64,000 bases of DNA from Primulina eburnea (Eukaryota; Streptophyta; Magnoliopsida; Lamiales; Gesneriaceae). A program made the position numbers and the translations under genes. The DNA lies in NCBI RefSeq assembly GCF_022965805.1, contig NW_027331343.1:1-64000 (forward strand), written 5' to 3'. Under the pieces are notes generated by a model that saw only the letters and a list, made by a program, of their open reading frames with translations, was not told where the DNA came from and ran no database searches. This document shows, one piece after another, positions 21,631-34,031 of the stretch; the stretch's first letter is position 1, and each line of letters opens with the position of its first letter.

Positions 21631-23576
21631 TTTGTTTGATTATCCTGCATATGTATTGAGGGATGCCGGTGCTTCACATACTTTTATTTTTGAAAGATTT
21701 GCATTGATGCATGCATCATCTGTTGAGTCCCTATTTACTGTAGTATTTGTTTATTTTCCTTTGGGGAAAAGATCTTGTATCAGTGATTTCTGTTAGATCT
21801 TGTGTACTACAGTAGGATGAGAATGAGATCGAGTTAGATCGTGTGGTAGCTTGTGTTGTGCTAGTGTTCTCTGATTTTGGGACGGCATTACTGATATTGA
21901 TATGCTGACTAAGTACAGAGCTACCCTAGATTAGTTCCAGAAGATGGTTAGAATCAGATCTGAGATGACCAAGAATGAATATGGTACGATAAGGATTCTA
22001 GATTGAGAATTCCTTTGATCTTCGTACTAGCTATGACTCGATTATGACAGAAAGGAGCAGAGTGACTCCTTATGTATTCAGTTGATTTACTGAAATTGAG
22101 TCTATCATTGGCTGATTTACCAATGATATAAAAGTTATTAATGTTTTCTCTGATAAGACTTCAGATCTGATTCCAATCAGAGAGATTGATTTTAGCCTTG
22201 AATCTGATTGAATATTGATGCTTATTCTGAATACGTGTTTAAGACAAATGGTAGGCAATGGAGATTACATTGTACCGTCCGAACCAGAGCTGATGTTGAA
22301 ACGTTAGCAGTTCAAAAAGCTGATTAGAATGGTTAGAACTCAATAACGATAGTCAGAACAGAGTGTCGATCAGAGTAACAGATATGTGATTTTGTATTTT
22401 GTATGAGATTGATTATTCTGTGATGTCAGATGTGTCAGAATGGTACAGTACAGCTTGATATTGATAGGCAGAGCCGAATACCAGGTAGGTATTTCTTCTT
22501 TAATTTATGTTATTAACTGATTTGTGTATATCAAATAGTTCGAATCAGAAAGAACAGATATTGTCAGAAGCTTACAGTCATGGATTCAGTGTTCAGTCTG
22601 ATGATTGAGACTGTATTGTATTCGAACAGATAGTGGTGATATAGACAGATGAGATCAGTTATAACAGAATTGTATTTAAATGTTGGCAGAAATTGTACTG
22701 TTATGTCTAAATTGCTAACAGAAAAGATAGAAAGATAGAAATCAGAAGAATTATTACAGAATTGTAAAGTTCTAAATAGAAATGAGAGTACATTTCTATA
22801 GCCTTCGTAATGAAATTACCGTCTTTTTACAGATTGTAATATGATATGATTGTGATTGACAGATTGTTCAATCTATATCTATTAGTTTGTACAAGATAAC
22901 GTACAAACATGACCAGATGACACAGATTGATGTCAGAGAGCTGGTCAAAAAGAGCAGAATGCAACAGTAGACTATGTCAGATTGTGATTTTGCTTGAGTT
23001 TGTATTCGTGATAGAGTATATCATGAACTTTCTCTTAGATGGTTTTACAGATTGACAGACCGTCAGAATGTATTAGCCAGATATTGGAAGATTTTTGTAC
23101 AGCTTTAGTGCTGGATGTTAGCACTACTTGATATAACTTATTATCACTGTGTGACAATAACTATCAACTTATCAGATGGGTAATGAGATAGTTATAGACA
23201 AGACAGTATACGATGAGTACTACAGATTTCTTTTGAAGACAATTCGAAGGAAGATGCAGATAGTTCAGAATGGACAGATTTAAGAAAACAACGTCGGATG
23301 ATGACGATTGGTAGTTGAAGCTAAAGATTGTTTATGTCTTTGGTTGAGGTAAACAGATTTGTTAACAGCTGATGATACTGATATGTGATAAGATGTAGAT
23401 TGGTTTATACGGATGTTGTATAGCCAGTAATGCGATATTGATTCCGTCAGAAGGATTGGAGAAGTATTATGATATGATACTTAGTGAATCCTCATTCCAG
23501 ATTGGAATCAGAAATATGAGTTTTGAATTAAACTCTGTTATAGATTTCTTCTGATATATCTGAATTGATTGCTTGT
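21631..23576 (+). pseudogene. Family 1A decayed pol fossil
   Basis: There is no open pol frame. The start (about 21608-21700) retains a protease-like LFDYPAYVLRDAGASHTFIF with DAG in place of DTG or DSG. Near 23048-23129 one frame reads like the segment just after the integrase Glu (PSECISQILEDF, LVLDV), followed by an NNYQ remnant near 23152-23166. The rest is AT-rich and stop-riddled. The same fossil appears in the family 1B copies, so the family spread in this decayed state. Short open frames here are not genes. Confidence 0.72.
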
Positions 23577-23614
23577 GAGTTCGAGGACGAACTCAGATCT
23601 AAGAGGGGGAGAAA
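23577..23614 (+). promoter_or_regulatory. Family 1A hairpin plus polypurine tract
   Basis: A perfect 7-bp stem, GAGTTCG (23577-23583) with CGAACTC (23588-23594) across an AGGA loop, lies just before the purine run aagagggggagaaa (23601-23614). The LTR starts at 23615. Confidence 0.85.
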
Positions 23615-25745
23615 TGTAATGCCCGAGATTTAATCATTTTAATCAGACGTTGATTAATTGACGTAATGGAAGTCATAGGAACTCAAATGACGAAGCCGGG
23701 CGTTGGTTTATGTTAAGCCAAGATGTTGAACCGAACATCTCAAGATGTTAGGCCGAACATCTCGCGCCCGAGCGGCAGAAAAGCACCGCCCGAGCGCGCA
23801 TGTATAATTGTGAGGGCCGAGAGTTCTTCGCCCTAGCGAGCAACTTTTGACCGCCCGAGCGACAGGAGATGTTCAGCCGAGGATCTCGACCGAAACTGAC
23901 TCGCCCTAGCGGTAGGTTTTGACCGCCCTAGCGAGAAACGTGCAGAACATGCACAATGCCACTTGCCCTTATATCATGCAATGTATATATATATATATAC
24001 ATACAAACGAAAAATTCTTCAGAAATGAAGGAAACCGAGGCAAGAGGGAAAGAAAGGGTTCGACGCATAGATTTGTGATTTACGAGAAATCCGTCCGTCT
24101 GATTTTGAATCCGACTGCAGTACTGTGTTTATATCAACACAGGCGACAACTGGACGTAAGTTTTGCTAAGTTTTGACATGCTCTGAAATTATGATGTTGT
24201 CAGAATTGAATAGAATTCATATATGATGTTCTCGACATATTAGACATCATAGAATCGAAGTCAAATTAAGAAACGGACTGATTATGGAATTGTTATGATT
24301 TTCGGAATAGTTTTGGAGTCAAGTGATATCAGAATTGAGTTGTTATTGAGTATGAGATATTAGAATTAATATCTGATTGATAGGGTATTGTTGGGTATAT
24401 TGATATTATACCGTTATGCCATCGATATTGAATTAGATTGAGTATTGAGCAGGACAGATTTAATTCGAGTGGTATATTGATATTATACTCCTCGATATTG
24501 TTCTTGTCAGATTGAGTATTGACAGATTTGAGTTCGAGACTTCGACAGAATCAGAATATCAGAAAGAAAGGTATAAATTAATGTTGAGTTGGGATTGCAC
24601 AACTCGAGTGAGGTTTGACTCGAGTTTCCCTAAATCACATACTTTTATTTATTGCATTGATATTTGCAATTGATAAGACTTATGATTGTAGCTTATTGAT
24701 TTATAGCTACTGTATGATAAGATTAATATTTGTAGCCTATTGATTATAGTTACTGCATGAGATGACTACTGATTCGTTAGTCATTGACTGAATGGTTTAG
24801 ATACTGAATGCATGTATTGATTACTGAGTCGTGAGTCATAGGCTGATTCGCCTAGTCACCTGTTGATTCGTCCGGTTATAGACTGATTCGTCTATTTATT
24901 GGCTGATTCGCCTAATTATAGCTGATTCGCTATATTTTGACTGATTCGTCTAAACTTAAGCTGATTCGCTTAATTACAGGCTGATTCGTCTGGTTATTGG
25001 CTGATTCGCCTAATTCTTGACTGATTCGTCAATTCTGCGGCTGATTCGCCCAGACACTGAATATATGAATTATATCGATGCCGTTTAGGGATTGAGTCAT
25101 TCCTATCGACTGAGATTCGGTATATTATCATTATTCAGACATCGGGATCCCTAGGATAGAGTTGAGTCGAGTCTGAGACGACGTGTTAGTTGAGTCGAGT
25201 CTGAGATAACGCGTCGGTTGAGTTGAGTCGGATATGACAGGTTGAATTACATTGTTTATATCATTCATGTTTATTTAATGCTTGATATTGATTATGTTCT
25301 GATTTGAGACATGTTATGAATACTTCTTATATGCTTTCGTATATGTTTTTATATGACTGCATGTTTACATTGTTTATACTGGGATATTTATATCTCACCG
25401 GAGTTATCCGGCTGTTGTCTTGTTTTGTATGTGTGCATGACAACAGGTGGGGCTGGAGCAGGGTCAAGAAGAGGATGAGAGAAGATTAGATAGCGTGGAG
25501 GCTCCGGACTTGGTTAGAGATAGGGTTAGACACTTGATATTAGCTGTTAAACCCTAGTTGAATAAATGTATGTAGTACAGGACTTGTACTTTTATACTGA
25601 GTTGTATGTTCATGTTTAATATGTAATTTGAGTAAATTACATTACGTTTCCGCTTTGTATTTGGAAAAAATTTAGACCCTGTTTTATAATTGATTAATTA
25701 GTCACAAACAAGATTAAGTACTTGATTAGCGTCCGGGTCCCCACA
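23615..25745 (+). repeat. Family 1A 3' LTR
   Basis: 2131 bp, starting TGTAATGCCCG and ending CCCCACA. It carries the GC-rich motifs (about 23760-23928), an uninterrupted (TA)n at 23983-23999, the splice-donor-like ACGTAAGT at 24154, the minisatellite at 24841-25051 and the conserved end block. It is nearly identical to the split 5' LTR; for example, tatttgtg/tcttatc-type substitutions near 24130 are rare. It is followed by ACAGG, then the inverted LTR. Confidence 0.93.
24841..25051 (+). repeat. LTR minisatellite, 3' LTR copy
   Basis: The same series of CTGATTCG(C/T) units as at 19329-19539, in the same order and number. Confidence 0.9.
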
Positions 25746-25752
25746 ACAGGAA

Positions 25753-27875
25753 ATACCACCTGTTGTGGGGACCCGGACGCTAATCAAGTACTTAATCATC
25801 ATTGGGACTAATTAATCAATTATAACACAAGGTCTAAATTTTTTTTTTCTTTAAAATACACAGCGGAAACGTAATGTAATTTGCTCAAATTACATATTAC
25901 ACATGAACATACATCTCAGTATACAAGTACAAGTCCTGTACATCATATATTTATTCAACTAGGGTTTAACAACTAATATCAAGTGTCTAACCCTATCTCT
26001 AACCCAAATCCGGAGCCTCCACGCTATCTATCTTCTCTCATTCTCTTCTTGACCCTGATCCAGTCCCACCTGTTGTCATGCACACATACAAAACAAGACA
26101 ACAGCCGGATAACTCCGGTGAGATATGAATATCCCAGTATAAACAATGTACACATGCAATCATATAAAAACATATACGAAAGCACATAAGGATTATGCAT
26201 AACATGTCTCAAATCAGAAACATAAATCCATATCAAACATTCAATAATCATGAATGGTATAAACAATGTAAATCAACATGTCATATCTGACTCAACTCAA
26301 CCGACACGTCGTCTCAGACTCGACTCAACTGACGCGTCGTCTCAGACTCGACTCAACTCTATCCTAGGGATCCCGATGTCTGAATAATGATAATATATCG
26401 AATCTCAGTCGATAGGAATGACTCAATCCCTAAACGGCATCGATATAATTCATATATTCAGTGTCTGGGCGAATCAGCCGCAGAATTGACGAATCAGTCA
26501 AGAATTAGGCGAATCAGCCAATAACCAGACGAATCAGCCTGTAATTAAGCGAATCAGCTTAAGTTTAGACGAATCAGTCAAAATATAGCGAATCAGCTAT
26601 AATTAGGCGAATCAGCCAATAAATAGACGAATCAGTCTATAACCGGACGAATCAACAGGTGACTAGGCGAATCAGCCTATGACTCACGACTCAGTAATCA
26701 ATACATGCATTCAGTATCTAAACCATTCAGTCAATGACTAACGAATCAGTAGTCATCTCATGCAGTAACTATAATCAATAGGCTACAAATATTAATCTTA
26801 TCATACAGTAGCTATAAATCAATAAGCTACAATCATAAGTCTTATCAATTGCAAATATCAATGCAATAAATAAAAGTATGTGATTTAGGGAAACTCGAGT
26901 CAAACCTCACTCGAGTTGTGCAATCCCAACTCAACATTAATTTATACCTTTCTTTCTGATACTCTGACTCTGTCGAAGTCTCGAACCCCAAGCCTGTCAA
27001 TACTCAGTCTGACAATAACGATATTGAGGGTATAATATCAATACACCATCCAACCAATACTGGATATAATCAGAATTTAATCAAATTCTGTTTCAACAAC
27101 ATAACGGCGAAATCTCAATATATCCAGCCATATCATATTAGTCAGATATAAATTCTAATATCTCATACTCAATAACAACTCAATTCTGATATCACTTGAC
27201 TCCAAACCTATTCCGAAAATCATAACAATTCCATAATCAGTCCGTTTCTTAATCTGACTTCGATTCTATGATGTCTAATATGTCGAGAACAACATATATG
27301 AGTTCCATTCAATTCTGGCAATATCATAATTTCAAAGCATGTCAAAACGTAGTAAAACTTACGTCCAGTTGTAGCCTACGTTGCTAGGAACACGGTACCG
27401 AAGTCAGATTTAAAATCTAACGGACGGATTGATCGCAAATCGAATTCTAAAATTCCAAAGCTATTTTCCTTCGAAGCTTTCGTTTCCTTTTTCTTTTTTT
27501 TTCCTTCATTTGCACGTATATACATATATATATATACTCCATGCATGTGAGAGAAACGTGGCACAATTTTCACAACACACGCCTCTCGCTCGGGCGGACA
27601 TAAATTACCGCCCGGGCGAGCAACTCTCGGCCCTTCTGCGCGATTCAGTCTCGCTCGGGCGGACAAAAACTTCCGCTCGGGCGAGACACTTTCGGCCCTC
27701 TTGCATAATTCCGTCTCGCTCGAGCGGACATAAACTTCCGCCCGGGCGAGACACTTTCGGCCCACATCTTGGCTCTTCCTACTTCTTGGTCCAATAAAAT
27801 CTCGGACTGGCCCGGCTATAACCACATTAAGTCAATTAATCAACATCTGATTACAGTAATTAAATCTCGGGCATT
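25753..27875 (-). repeat. Inverted family 1 LTR with a primer-binding-site stub
   Basis: Read on the minus strand this is a third family 1 LTR. It starts near 27875 (missing the first three bases, TGT) and ends CCCCACA at 25764. It is followed by ACAGGTGGTAT (25753-25763), the spacer and first bases of the primer-binding site. It is therefore a truncated 5' LTR-plus-leader rather than a clean solo LTR. It is clearly more diverged from the plus-strand LTRs than they are from each other, and its U3 has different GC-rich repeats (about 27575-27765). It abuts the 3' LTR tail-to-tail with almost no spacer, and on its right the satellite resumes. Open frames at 27376-27825 and 27429-27797 are LTR read-through. 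Confidence 0.88.
26467..26678 (-). repeat. LTR minisatellite, inverted LTR copy
   Basis: The reverse complement of the CTGATTCG(C/T) minisatellite, seen as gcgaatcagc / gacgaatcag units. It marks this LTR as subfamily 1A. Confidence 0.88.
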
Positions 27876-28222
27876 TAGCACATAAAGTCTTCCAAAAGTA
27901 ACTCAAGAATTTAACATCGCGATCAGAAGCAATAGTCCTAGTCATGCCATGCAACCTAACAACTTCTCTAAAGAACAAATCCGCAATGTTTGAAGCATCA
28001 TCGGTTTTATGACAAGCTATAAAATGTGCCATCTTAGAGAATCTATCCACAACAACGAAAATAGAATCCCTCCCTTTCTTAGTCCTGGGCAACCCCAAAA
28101 TAAAGTCCATAGAAATGTCAATCCAAGTTCTTTTTAAGAATAGCACGCAAAAGTGTTCCCAAAGTTCTATTGACAACTTCAGTTTGTCCATCCGTTTGAG
28201 GATGACAAGTAGTAGAAAACAA

Positions 28223-31127
28223 CAATTTGCCAAGTTTAGCCCATAAAGTATTCCAAAAGTAACTCAAGAATTTAACATCGCGATCAAAAGCAATAGTCCT
28301 AGTTATGCCATGCAACCTAACGACTTCTCCAAAGAACAAATCCGCAATGTTTGAAGCATCATCGGTTTTATGACAAGCTATAAAATGTGTCATCTTAGAG
28401 AATCTATCCAAAACAACGAAAATAGAATCTCTCCCTTTCTTAGTCCTAGGCAACCCCAAAATAAAGTCCATAGAAATGTCAATCCAAGTTCTTTTTAAGA
28501 ATAGCACGCAAAAGTGTTCCCAAAGTTCTATTGACAATTTCAGTTTGTCCATCCGTTTGAGGATGACAAGTAGTAGAAAACATCAATTTTGTGTCAAGTT
28601 TAGCCCATAAAGTCTTCCAAAAGTAACTCAAGAATTTAACATCGAACCAGAAAAAATAGTCCTAGGCATGCCACACAACCTAGCGACTTCTTTAAAGAAC
28701 AAATCCGCAATGTTTGAAGCATCATCGGTTTTATGACAAGCTATAAAATGTGCCATCTTAGAGAATCTATCCACAACAACCAAAATAGAATCCCTCCCCT
28801 TCTTAGTCCTAGGCAACCAAAATAAAGTCCATAGAAATGTCAATCCAAGTTATTTTTAAGAATAGCACGCAAAAGTGTTCCCAAAGTTCTATTGACAACT
28901 TCAGTTTGTCCAATCTGTTTGAGGATGACAAGTAGTAGAAAACAACAATTTTGTGCCAAGTTTAGCCCAAAAAGTATTCCAAAATAACTCAAGAATTTAA
29001 CATCGCGATCAGAAGCACTAGTCCTAGTCATGCCATGCAACCTAACGACTTCTCGAAAGAACAAATCCGCAATGTTTGAACCATCATCGATTTTATGACA
29101 AGCTATAAAATGTGCCATCTTAGAGAATCTATCAACAACAACAAAAATAGAATCCCTCCCCTTCTTAGTACTAGGCAAACCCAAAATAAAGTCCATAGAA
29201 ATATCAATTCAAGTTCTTTTTAAGAATAGCACGCAAAAGTGTTCCCAAAGTTCTATTGACAACTTCAGTTTGTCCATCCGTTTGAGGATGACAAGTAGTA
29301 GAAAACAACAATTTTGTGCCAAGTTTAGCCCAGAAAGTCTTCCAAAAGTAACTCAATAATTTAACATCGCGACCAGAAACAATAGTCCTAGGCATGCCAT
29401 GCAACCTAGCGACGTCTCCAAAGAACAAATCCGCAATGTTTGAAGCATCATCGGTTTTACGACAAGCTATAAAATGTGCCATCTTAGAGAATCTATCCAC
29501 AACAAAAAAAATAGAAACCATCCCCTTCTTAGTCCTAGGCAACCCAAAATAAAGTCCATAGAAATGTCAATCCAAGTTCTTTTTAAGAATAGCACGCAAA
29601 AGTGTTCCAAAAGTTCTATTGACAACTTCAGTTTGTCCATCCGTTTGAGGATGACAAGTAGTAGAAAACAACAATTTTGTGCCAAGTTTAGCACATAAAG
29701 TCTTCCAAAAGAAACTCAAGAATTTAACATCGCGATCAGAAGCAATAGTCCTAGTCATGCCATGCAACCTAAGGACTTCTCTAAAGAACAAATCCGCAAT
29801 GTTTGAAGCATCATCGGTTTTATGACAAGCTATAAAATGTGCCATCTTAGAGAATCTATCCACAACAACAAAAATAGAATCCCTCCCCTTCTCAGTCCTA
29901 GGCAAACCAAAATAAAGTCAATATAAATGTCAATCCAAGTTCTTTTTAAGAATAGCACGCAAAAGTGTTCCTAAAGTTGTATTGACAACTTCAGTTTGTC
30001 CATCCGTTTGAGGATGGCAAGTAGTAGAAAACTACAATTGTGTGCCAAGTTTAGCCCATAAAGTATTCCAAAAGTAACTCAAGAATTTAACATCGCGATC
30101 AAAAGCAAAAGTCCTAGTTATGCCATGCAACCTAACGACTTCTCTAAGGAACAAATCCGCAATGTTTGAAGCATCATCGGTTTTATGACAAGCTATAAAA
30201 TGTGCCATCTTAGAGAATCTATCCGCAACAACGAAAATAGAATCTCTCCCTTTCTTAGTCCTAGGCAACCCCAAAATAAAGTCCATAGAAATGTCAATCC
30301 AAGTTCTTTTTAAGAATAGCACGCAAAAGTGTTCCCAAAGTTCTATTGACAACTTCAGTTTGTCCATTCGTTTGAGGATGACAAGTAGTAGTAAACAACA
30401 ATTTTGTGCCAAGTGTAGCCCAGAAAGTCTTCCAAAAGTAACTCAATAAATTAACATCGCGACCAGAAACAATAGTCCTAGGCATGCCATGCAACCTAGC
30501 GACTTCTCTAAAGAACAAATCCGCAATGTTTGAAGCATCATCGGTTTTATGACAAGCTATAAAATGTGCCATCTTAGAGAATCTATCCACAACAACGAAA
30601 ATAGAATCCCTCCCTTTCTTAGTCCTAGTCAACTCCAAAATAAAGTCCATAGAAATGTCAATCCAAGTTCTTTTTAAGAATAGCACGCAAAAATGTTCCC
30701 AAAGTTCGATTGACAACTTCAGTTTGTCCATCCGTTTGAGGAGGACAAGTAGTAGAAAACAACAATTTTGTGCCAAGTTTAGCACATAAAGTCTTCCAAA
30801 AGTAACTCAAGAATTTAACATCGCGATCAGAAGCAATAGTCTTAGTCATGCCATGCAACCTAACAACTTTTCTAAAGAACAAATCCGCAATGTTTGAAGC
30901 ATCATCGGTTTTATGACAAGCTATAAAATGTGCCATCTTAGAGAATCTATCCACAACAACGAAAATAGAATCCCTCCCTTTCTTAGTCCTAGGCAACCCC
31001 AAAATAAAGTCCATAGAAATGTCAATCCAAGTTCTTTTTAAGAATAGCACGCAAAAGTGTTCCCAAAGTTCTATTGACAACTTCAGTTTGTCCATCCGTT
31101 TGAGGATGACAAGTAGTAGAAAACAAC
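28223..31127 (-). repeat. Higher-order repeat unit 1 (eight monomers, about 2905 bp)
   Basis: The first full higher-order unit is delimited here by the acaatttgccaag deletion variant. Ordered markers inside it include the gaaccagaaaa monomer (28643), the gaaccatcatcgatt monomer (about 29085), an agaaatatcaattc monomer (about 29200), a cagtcctaggcaaacc monomer (about 29893), an aagcaaaagtcc monomer (about 30108) and a gaggaggacaag monomer (30740s). The same order recurs in the next units. The unit start is arbitrary. Confidence 0.85.
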
Positions 31128-34031
31128 AATTTGCCAAGTTTAGCCCATAAAGTATTCCAAAAGTAACTCAAGAATTTAACATCGCGATCAAAAGCAATAG
31201 TCCTAGTTATGCCATGCAACCTAACGACTTCTCCAAAAAACAAATCCGCAATGTTTGAAGCATCATCGGTTTTATGACAAGCTATAAAATGTGTCATCTT
31301 AGAGAATCTATCCACAACAACGAAAATAGAATCTCTCCCTTTCTTAGTCCTAGGCAACCCCAAAAAAAAGTCCATAGAAATGTCAATCCAAGTTCTTTTT
31401 AAGAATAGCACGCAAAAGTGTTCCCAAAGTTCTATTGACAATTTCAGTTTGCCCATCCGTTTGAGGATGACAAGTAGTAGAAAACATCAATTTTGTGTCA
31501 AGTTTAGCCCATAAAGTCTTCCAAAAGTAACTCAAGAATTTAACATCGAACCAGAAAAAATAGTCCTAGGCATGCCACGCAACCTAGCGACTTCTTTAAA
31601 GAACAAATCCGCAATGTTTGAAGCATCATCGGTTTTATGACAAGCTATAAAATGTGTCATCTTAGAGAATCTATCCACAACAACCAAAATAGAATCCCTC
31701 CCCTTCTTAGTCCTAGGCAACCAAAATAAAGTCCATAGAAATGTCAATCCAAGTTATTTTTAAGAATAGCACGCAAAAGTGTTCCCAAAGTTCTATTGAC
31801 AACTTCAGTTTGTCCATCCGTTTGAGGATGACAAGTAGTAGAAAACAACAATTTTGTGCTAAGTTTAGCCCAAAAAGTATTCCAAAAGTAACTCAAGAAT
31901 TTAACATCGCGATCAGAAGCAATAGTCCTAGTCATGCCATGCAACCTAACGACTTCTCGAAAGAACAAATTCGCAATGTTTGAACCATCATCGATTTTAT
32001 GACAAGCTATAAAATGTGTCATCTTAGAGAATCTATCCACAACAACAAAAATAGAATCCCTCCCCTTCTTTGTACTAGGCAAACCCAAAATAAAGTCCAT
32101 AGAAATATCAATTCAAGTTCTTTTTAAGAATAGCACGCAAAAGTGTTCCCAAAGTTCTATTGACAACTTCAGTTTGTCCATCCGTTTGAGGATGACAAGT
32201 AGTAGAAAACAACAATTTTGTGCCAAGTTTAGCCCAGAAAGTCTTCCAAAAGTAACTCAATAATTTAACATCGCGACCAGAAACAATAGTCCTAGGCATG
32301 CCATGCAACCTAGCGACGTCTCTAAAGAACAAATCCGCAATGTTTGAAGCATCATCGGTTTTACGACAAGCTATAAAATGTGCCATCTTAGAGAATCTAT
32401 CCACAACAAAAAAAAATAGAAATCATCCCCTTCTTAGTCCTAGGCAACCCAAAATAAAGTCCATAGAAATGTCAATCCAAGTTCTTTTTAAGAATAGCAC
32501 GCAAAAGTGTTCCAAAAGTTCTATTGACAACTTCAGTTTGTCCATCCGTTGGAGGATGACAAGTAGTAGAAAACAACAATTTTGTGCCAAGTTTAGCACA
32601 TAAAGTCTTCCAAAAGAAACTCAAGAATTTAACATCGCGATCAGAAGCAATAGTCCTAGTCATGCCATGCAACCTAAGGACTTCTCTAAAGAACAAATCC
32701 GCAATGTTTGAAGCATCATCGGTTTTATGACAAGCTATAAAATGTGCCATCTTAGAGAATCTATCCACAACAACAAAAATAGAATCCCTCCCCTTCTCAG
32801 TCCTAGGCAAACCAAAATAAAGTCAATATAAATGTCAATCCAAGTTCTTTTTAAGAATAGCACGCAAAAGTGTTCCTAAAGTTGTATTGACAACTTCAGT
32901 TTGTCCATCCGTTTGAGGATGGCAAGTAGTAGAAAACTACAATTGTGTGCCAAGTTTAGCCCATAAAGTATTCCAAAAGTAACTCAAGAATTTAACATCG
33001 CGATCAAAAGCAAAAGTCCTAGTTATGCCATGCAACCTAACGACTTCTCTAAGGAACAAATCCGCAATGTTTGAAGCATCATCGGTTTTATGACAAGCTA
33101 TAAAATGTGCCATCTTAGAGAATCTATCCGCAACAACGAAAATAGAATCTCTCCCTTTCTTAGTCCTAGGCAACCCCAAAATAAAGTCCATAGAAATGTC
33201 AATCCAAGTTCTTTTTAAGAATAGCACGCAAAAGTGTTCCCAAAGTTCTATTGACAACTTCAGTTTGTCCATTCGTTTGAGGATGACAAGTAGTAGTAAA
33301 CAACAATTTTGTGCCAAGTGTAGCCCAGAAAGTCTTCCAAAAGTAACTCAATAATTTAACATCGCGACCAGAAACAATAGTCCTAGGCATGCCATGCAAC
33401 CTAGCGACTTCTCTAAAGAACAAATCCGCAATGTTTGAAGCATCATCGGTTTTATGACAAGCTATAAAATGTGCCATCTTAGAGAATCTATCCACAACAA
33501 CGAAAATAGAATCCCTCCCTTTCTTAGTCCTAGTCAACTCCAAAATAAAGTCCATAGAAATGTCAATCCAAGTTCTTTTTAAGAATAGCACGCAAAAGTG
33601 TTCCCAAAGTTCGATTGACAACTTCAGTTTGTCCATCCGTTTGAGGAGGACAAGTAGTAGAAAACAACAATTTTGTGCCAAGTTTAGCACATAAAGTCTT
33701 CCAAAAGTAACTCAAGAATTTAACATCGCGATCAGAAGCAATAGTCTTAGTCATGCCATGCAACCTAACAACTTCTCTAAAGAACAAATCCGCAATGTTT
33801 GAAGCATCATCGGTTTTATGACAAGCTATAAAATGTGCCATCTTAGAGAATCTATCCACAACAACGAAAATAGAATCCCTCCCTTTCTTAGTCCTAGGCA
33901 ACCCCAAAATAAAGTCCATAGAAATGTCAATCCAAGTTCTTTTTAAGAATAGCACGCAAAAGTGTTCCCAAAGTTCTATTGACAACTTCAGTTTGTCCAT
34001 CCGTTTGAGGATGACAAGTAGTAGAAAACAA
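31128..34031 (-). repeat. Higher-order repeat unit 2
   Basis: This unit repeats unit 1 nearly base for base with the same order of marker monomers: gaaccagaaaa at 31547, agaaatatcaattc near 32103, aagcaaaagtcc near 33008 and gaggaggacaag near 33650. The spacing to units 1 and 3 is 2904-2905 bp. Units are far more alike than adjacent monomers within a unit, which is the defining pattern of a higher-order repeat. Confidence 0.85.
33199..33690 (-). pseudogene. Representative satellite frame with an integrase catalytic core (163 codons)
   Basis: This is one of the best-kept frames in the array, shown as a type example; near-identical frames lie at 30294-30785 and 36104-36595. The first 40 or so residues read the upstream monomer out of frame and have no meaning. 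The frame then enters the integrase core: WIDISMDF with the first Asp, [17 protein letters not shown], a second acidic site (here SGRDVK, other monomers SDRDVK), [10 protein letters not shown] with the Glu, and an AILKKNLD end at TGA. The HHCC zinc finger and the DNA-binding C-terminus of a complete integrase are missing, so it cannot be a complete integrase. Confidence 0.75.

Larger units (their letters stand above)
8743..25745 (+). mobile_element. Family 1A gag-only Ty3/gypsy element, interrupted by a copia element
   Basis: A non-autonomous LTR retrotransposon with 5' LTR 8743-9115 plus 18473-20233, primer-binding site 20239, gag 20521-21630, pol fossil to about 23576, hairpin and polypurine tract 23577-23614, and 3' LTR 23615-25745. 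Removing the nested copia element leaves about 7.6 kb. It is inserted in the satellite array. No clean 5-bp duplication flanks it: GCAAA precedes the 5' LTR, while ACAGG follows the 3' LTR. ACAGG is the primer-binding-site spacer of this family, which suggests that the right end was rearranged. The layout matches the TR-GAG class of plant elements that keep only gag. Confidence 0.88.

Noticed and set aside
21800..23600. A novel host gene in the AT-rich stretch after family 1A gag
   Set aside because: There is no long frame, the stretch is bounded by gag and the polypurine tract of the same element, and weak integrase traces identify it as a pol fossil.
8738..25750. GCAAA/GGAAA as a target-site duplication for family 1A
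   Set aside because: With the LTR end set at CCCCACA, the bases after the 3' LTR are ACAGG, the family's own leader spacer, so the apparent 4/5 match is probably chance.
27376..27825. 149-codon and 122-codon frames at the copia-free LTR end
   Set aside because: They overlap on opposite strands inside the inverted LTR's GC-rich U3 and have no recognisable domain.
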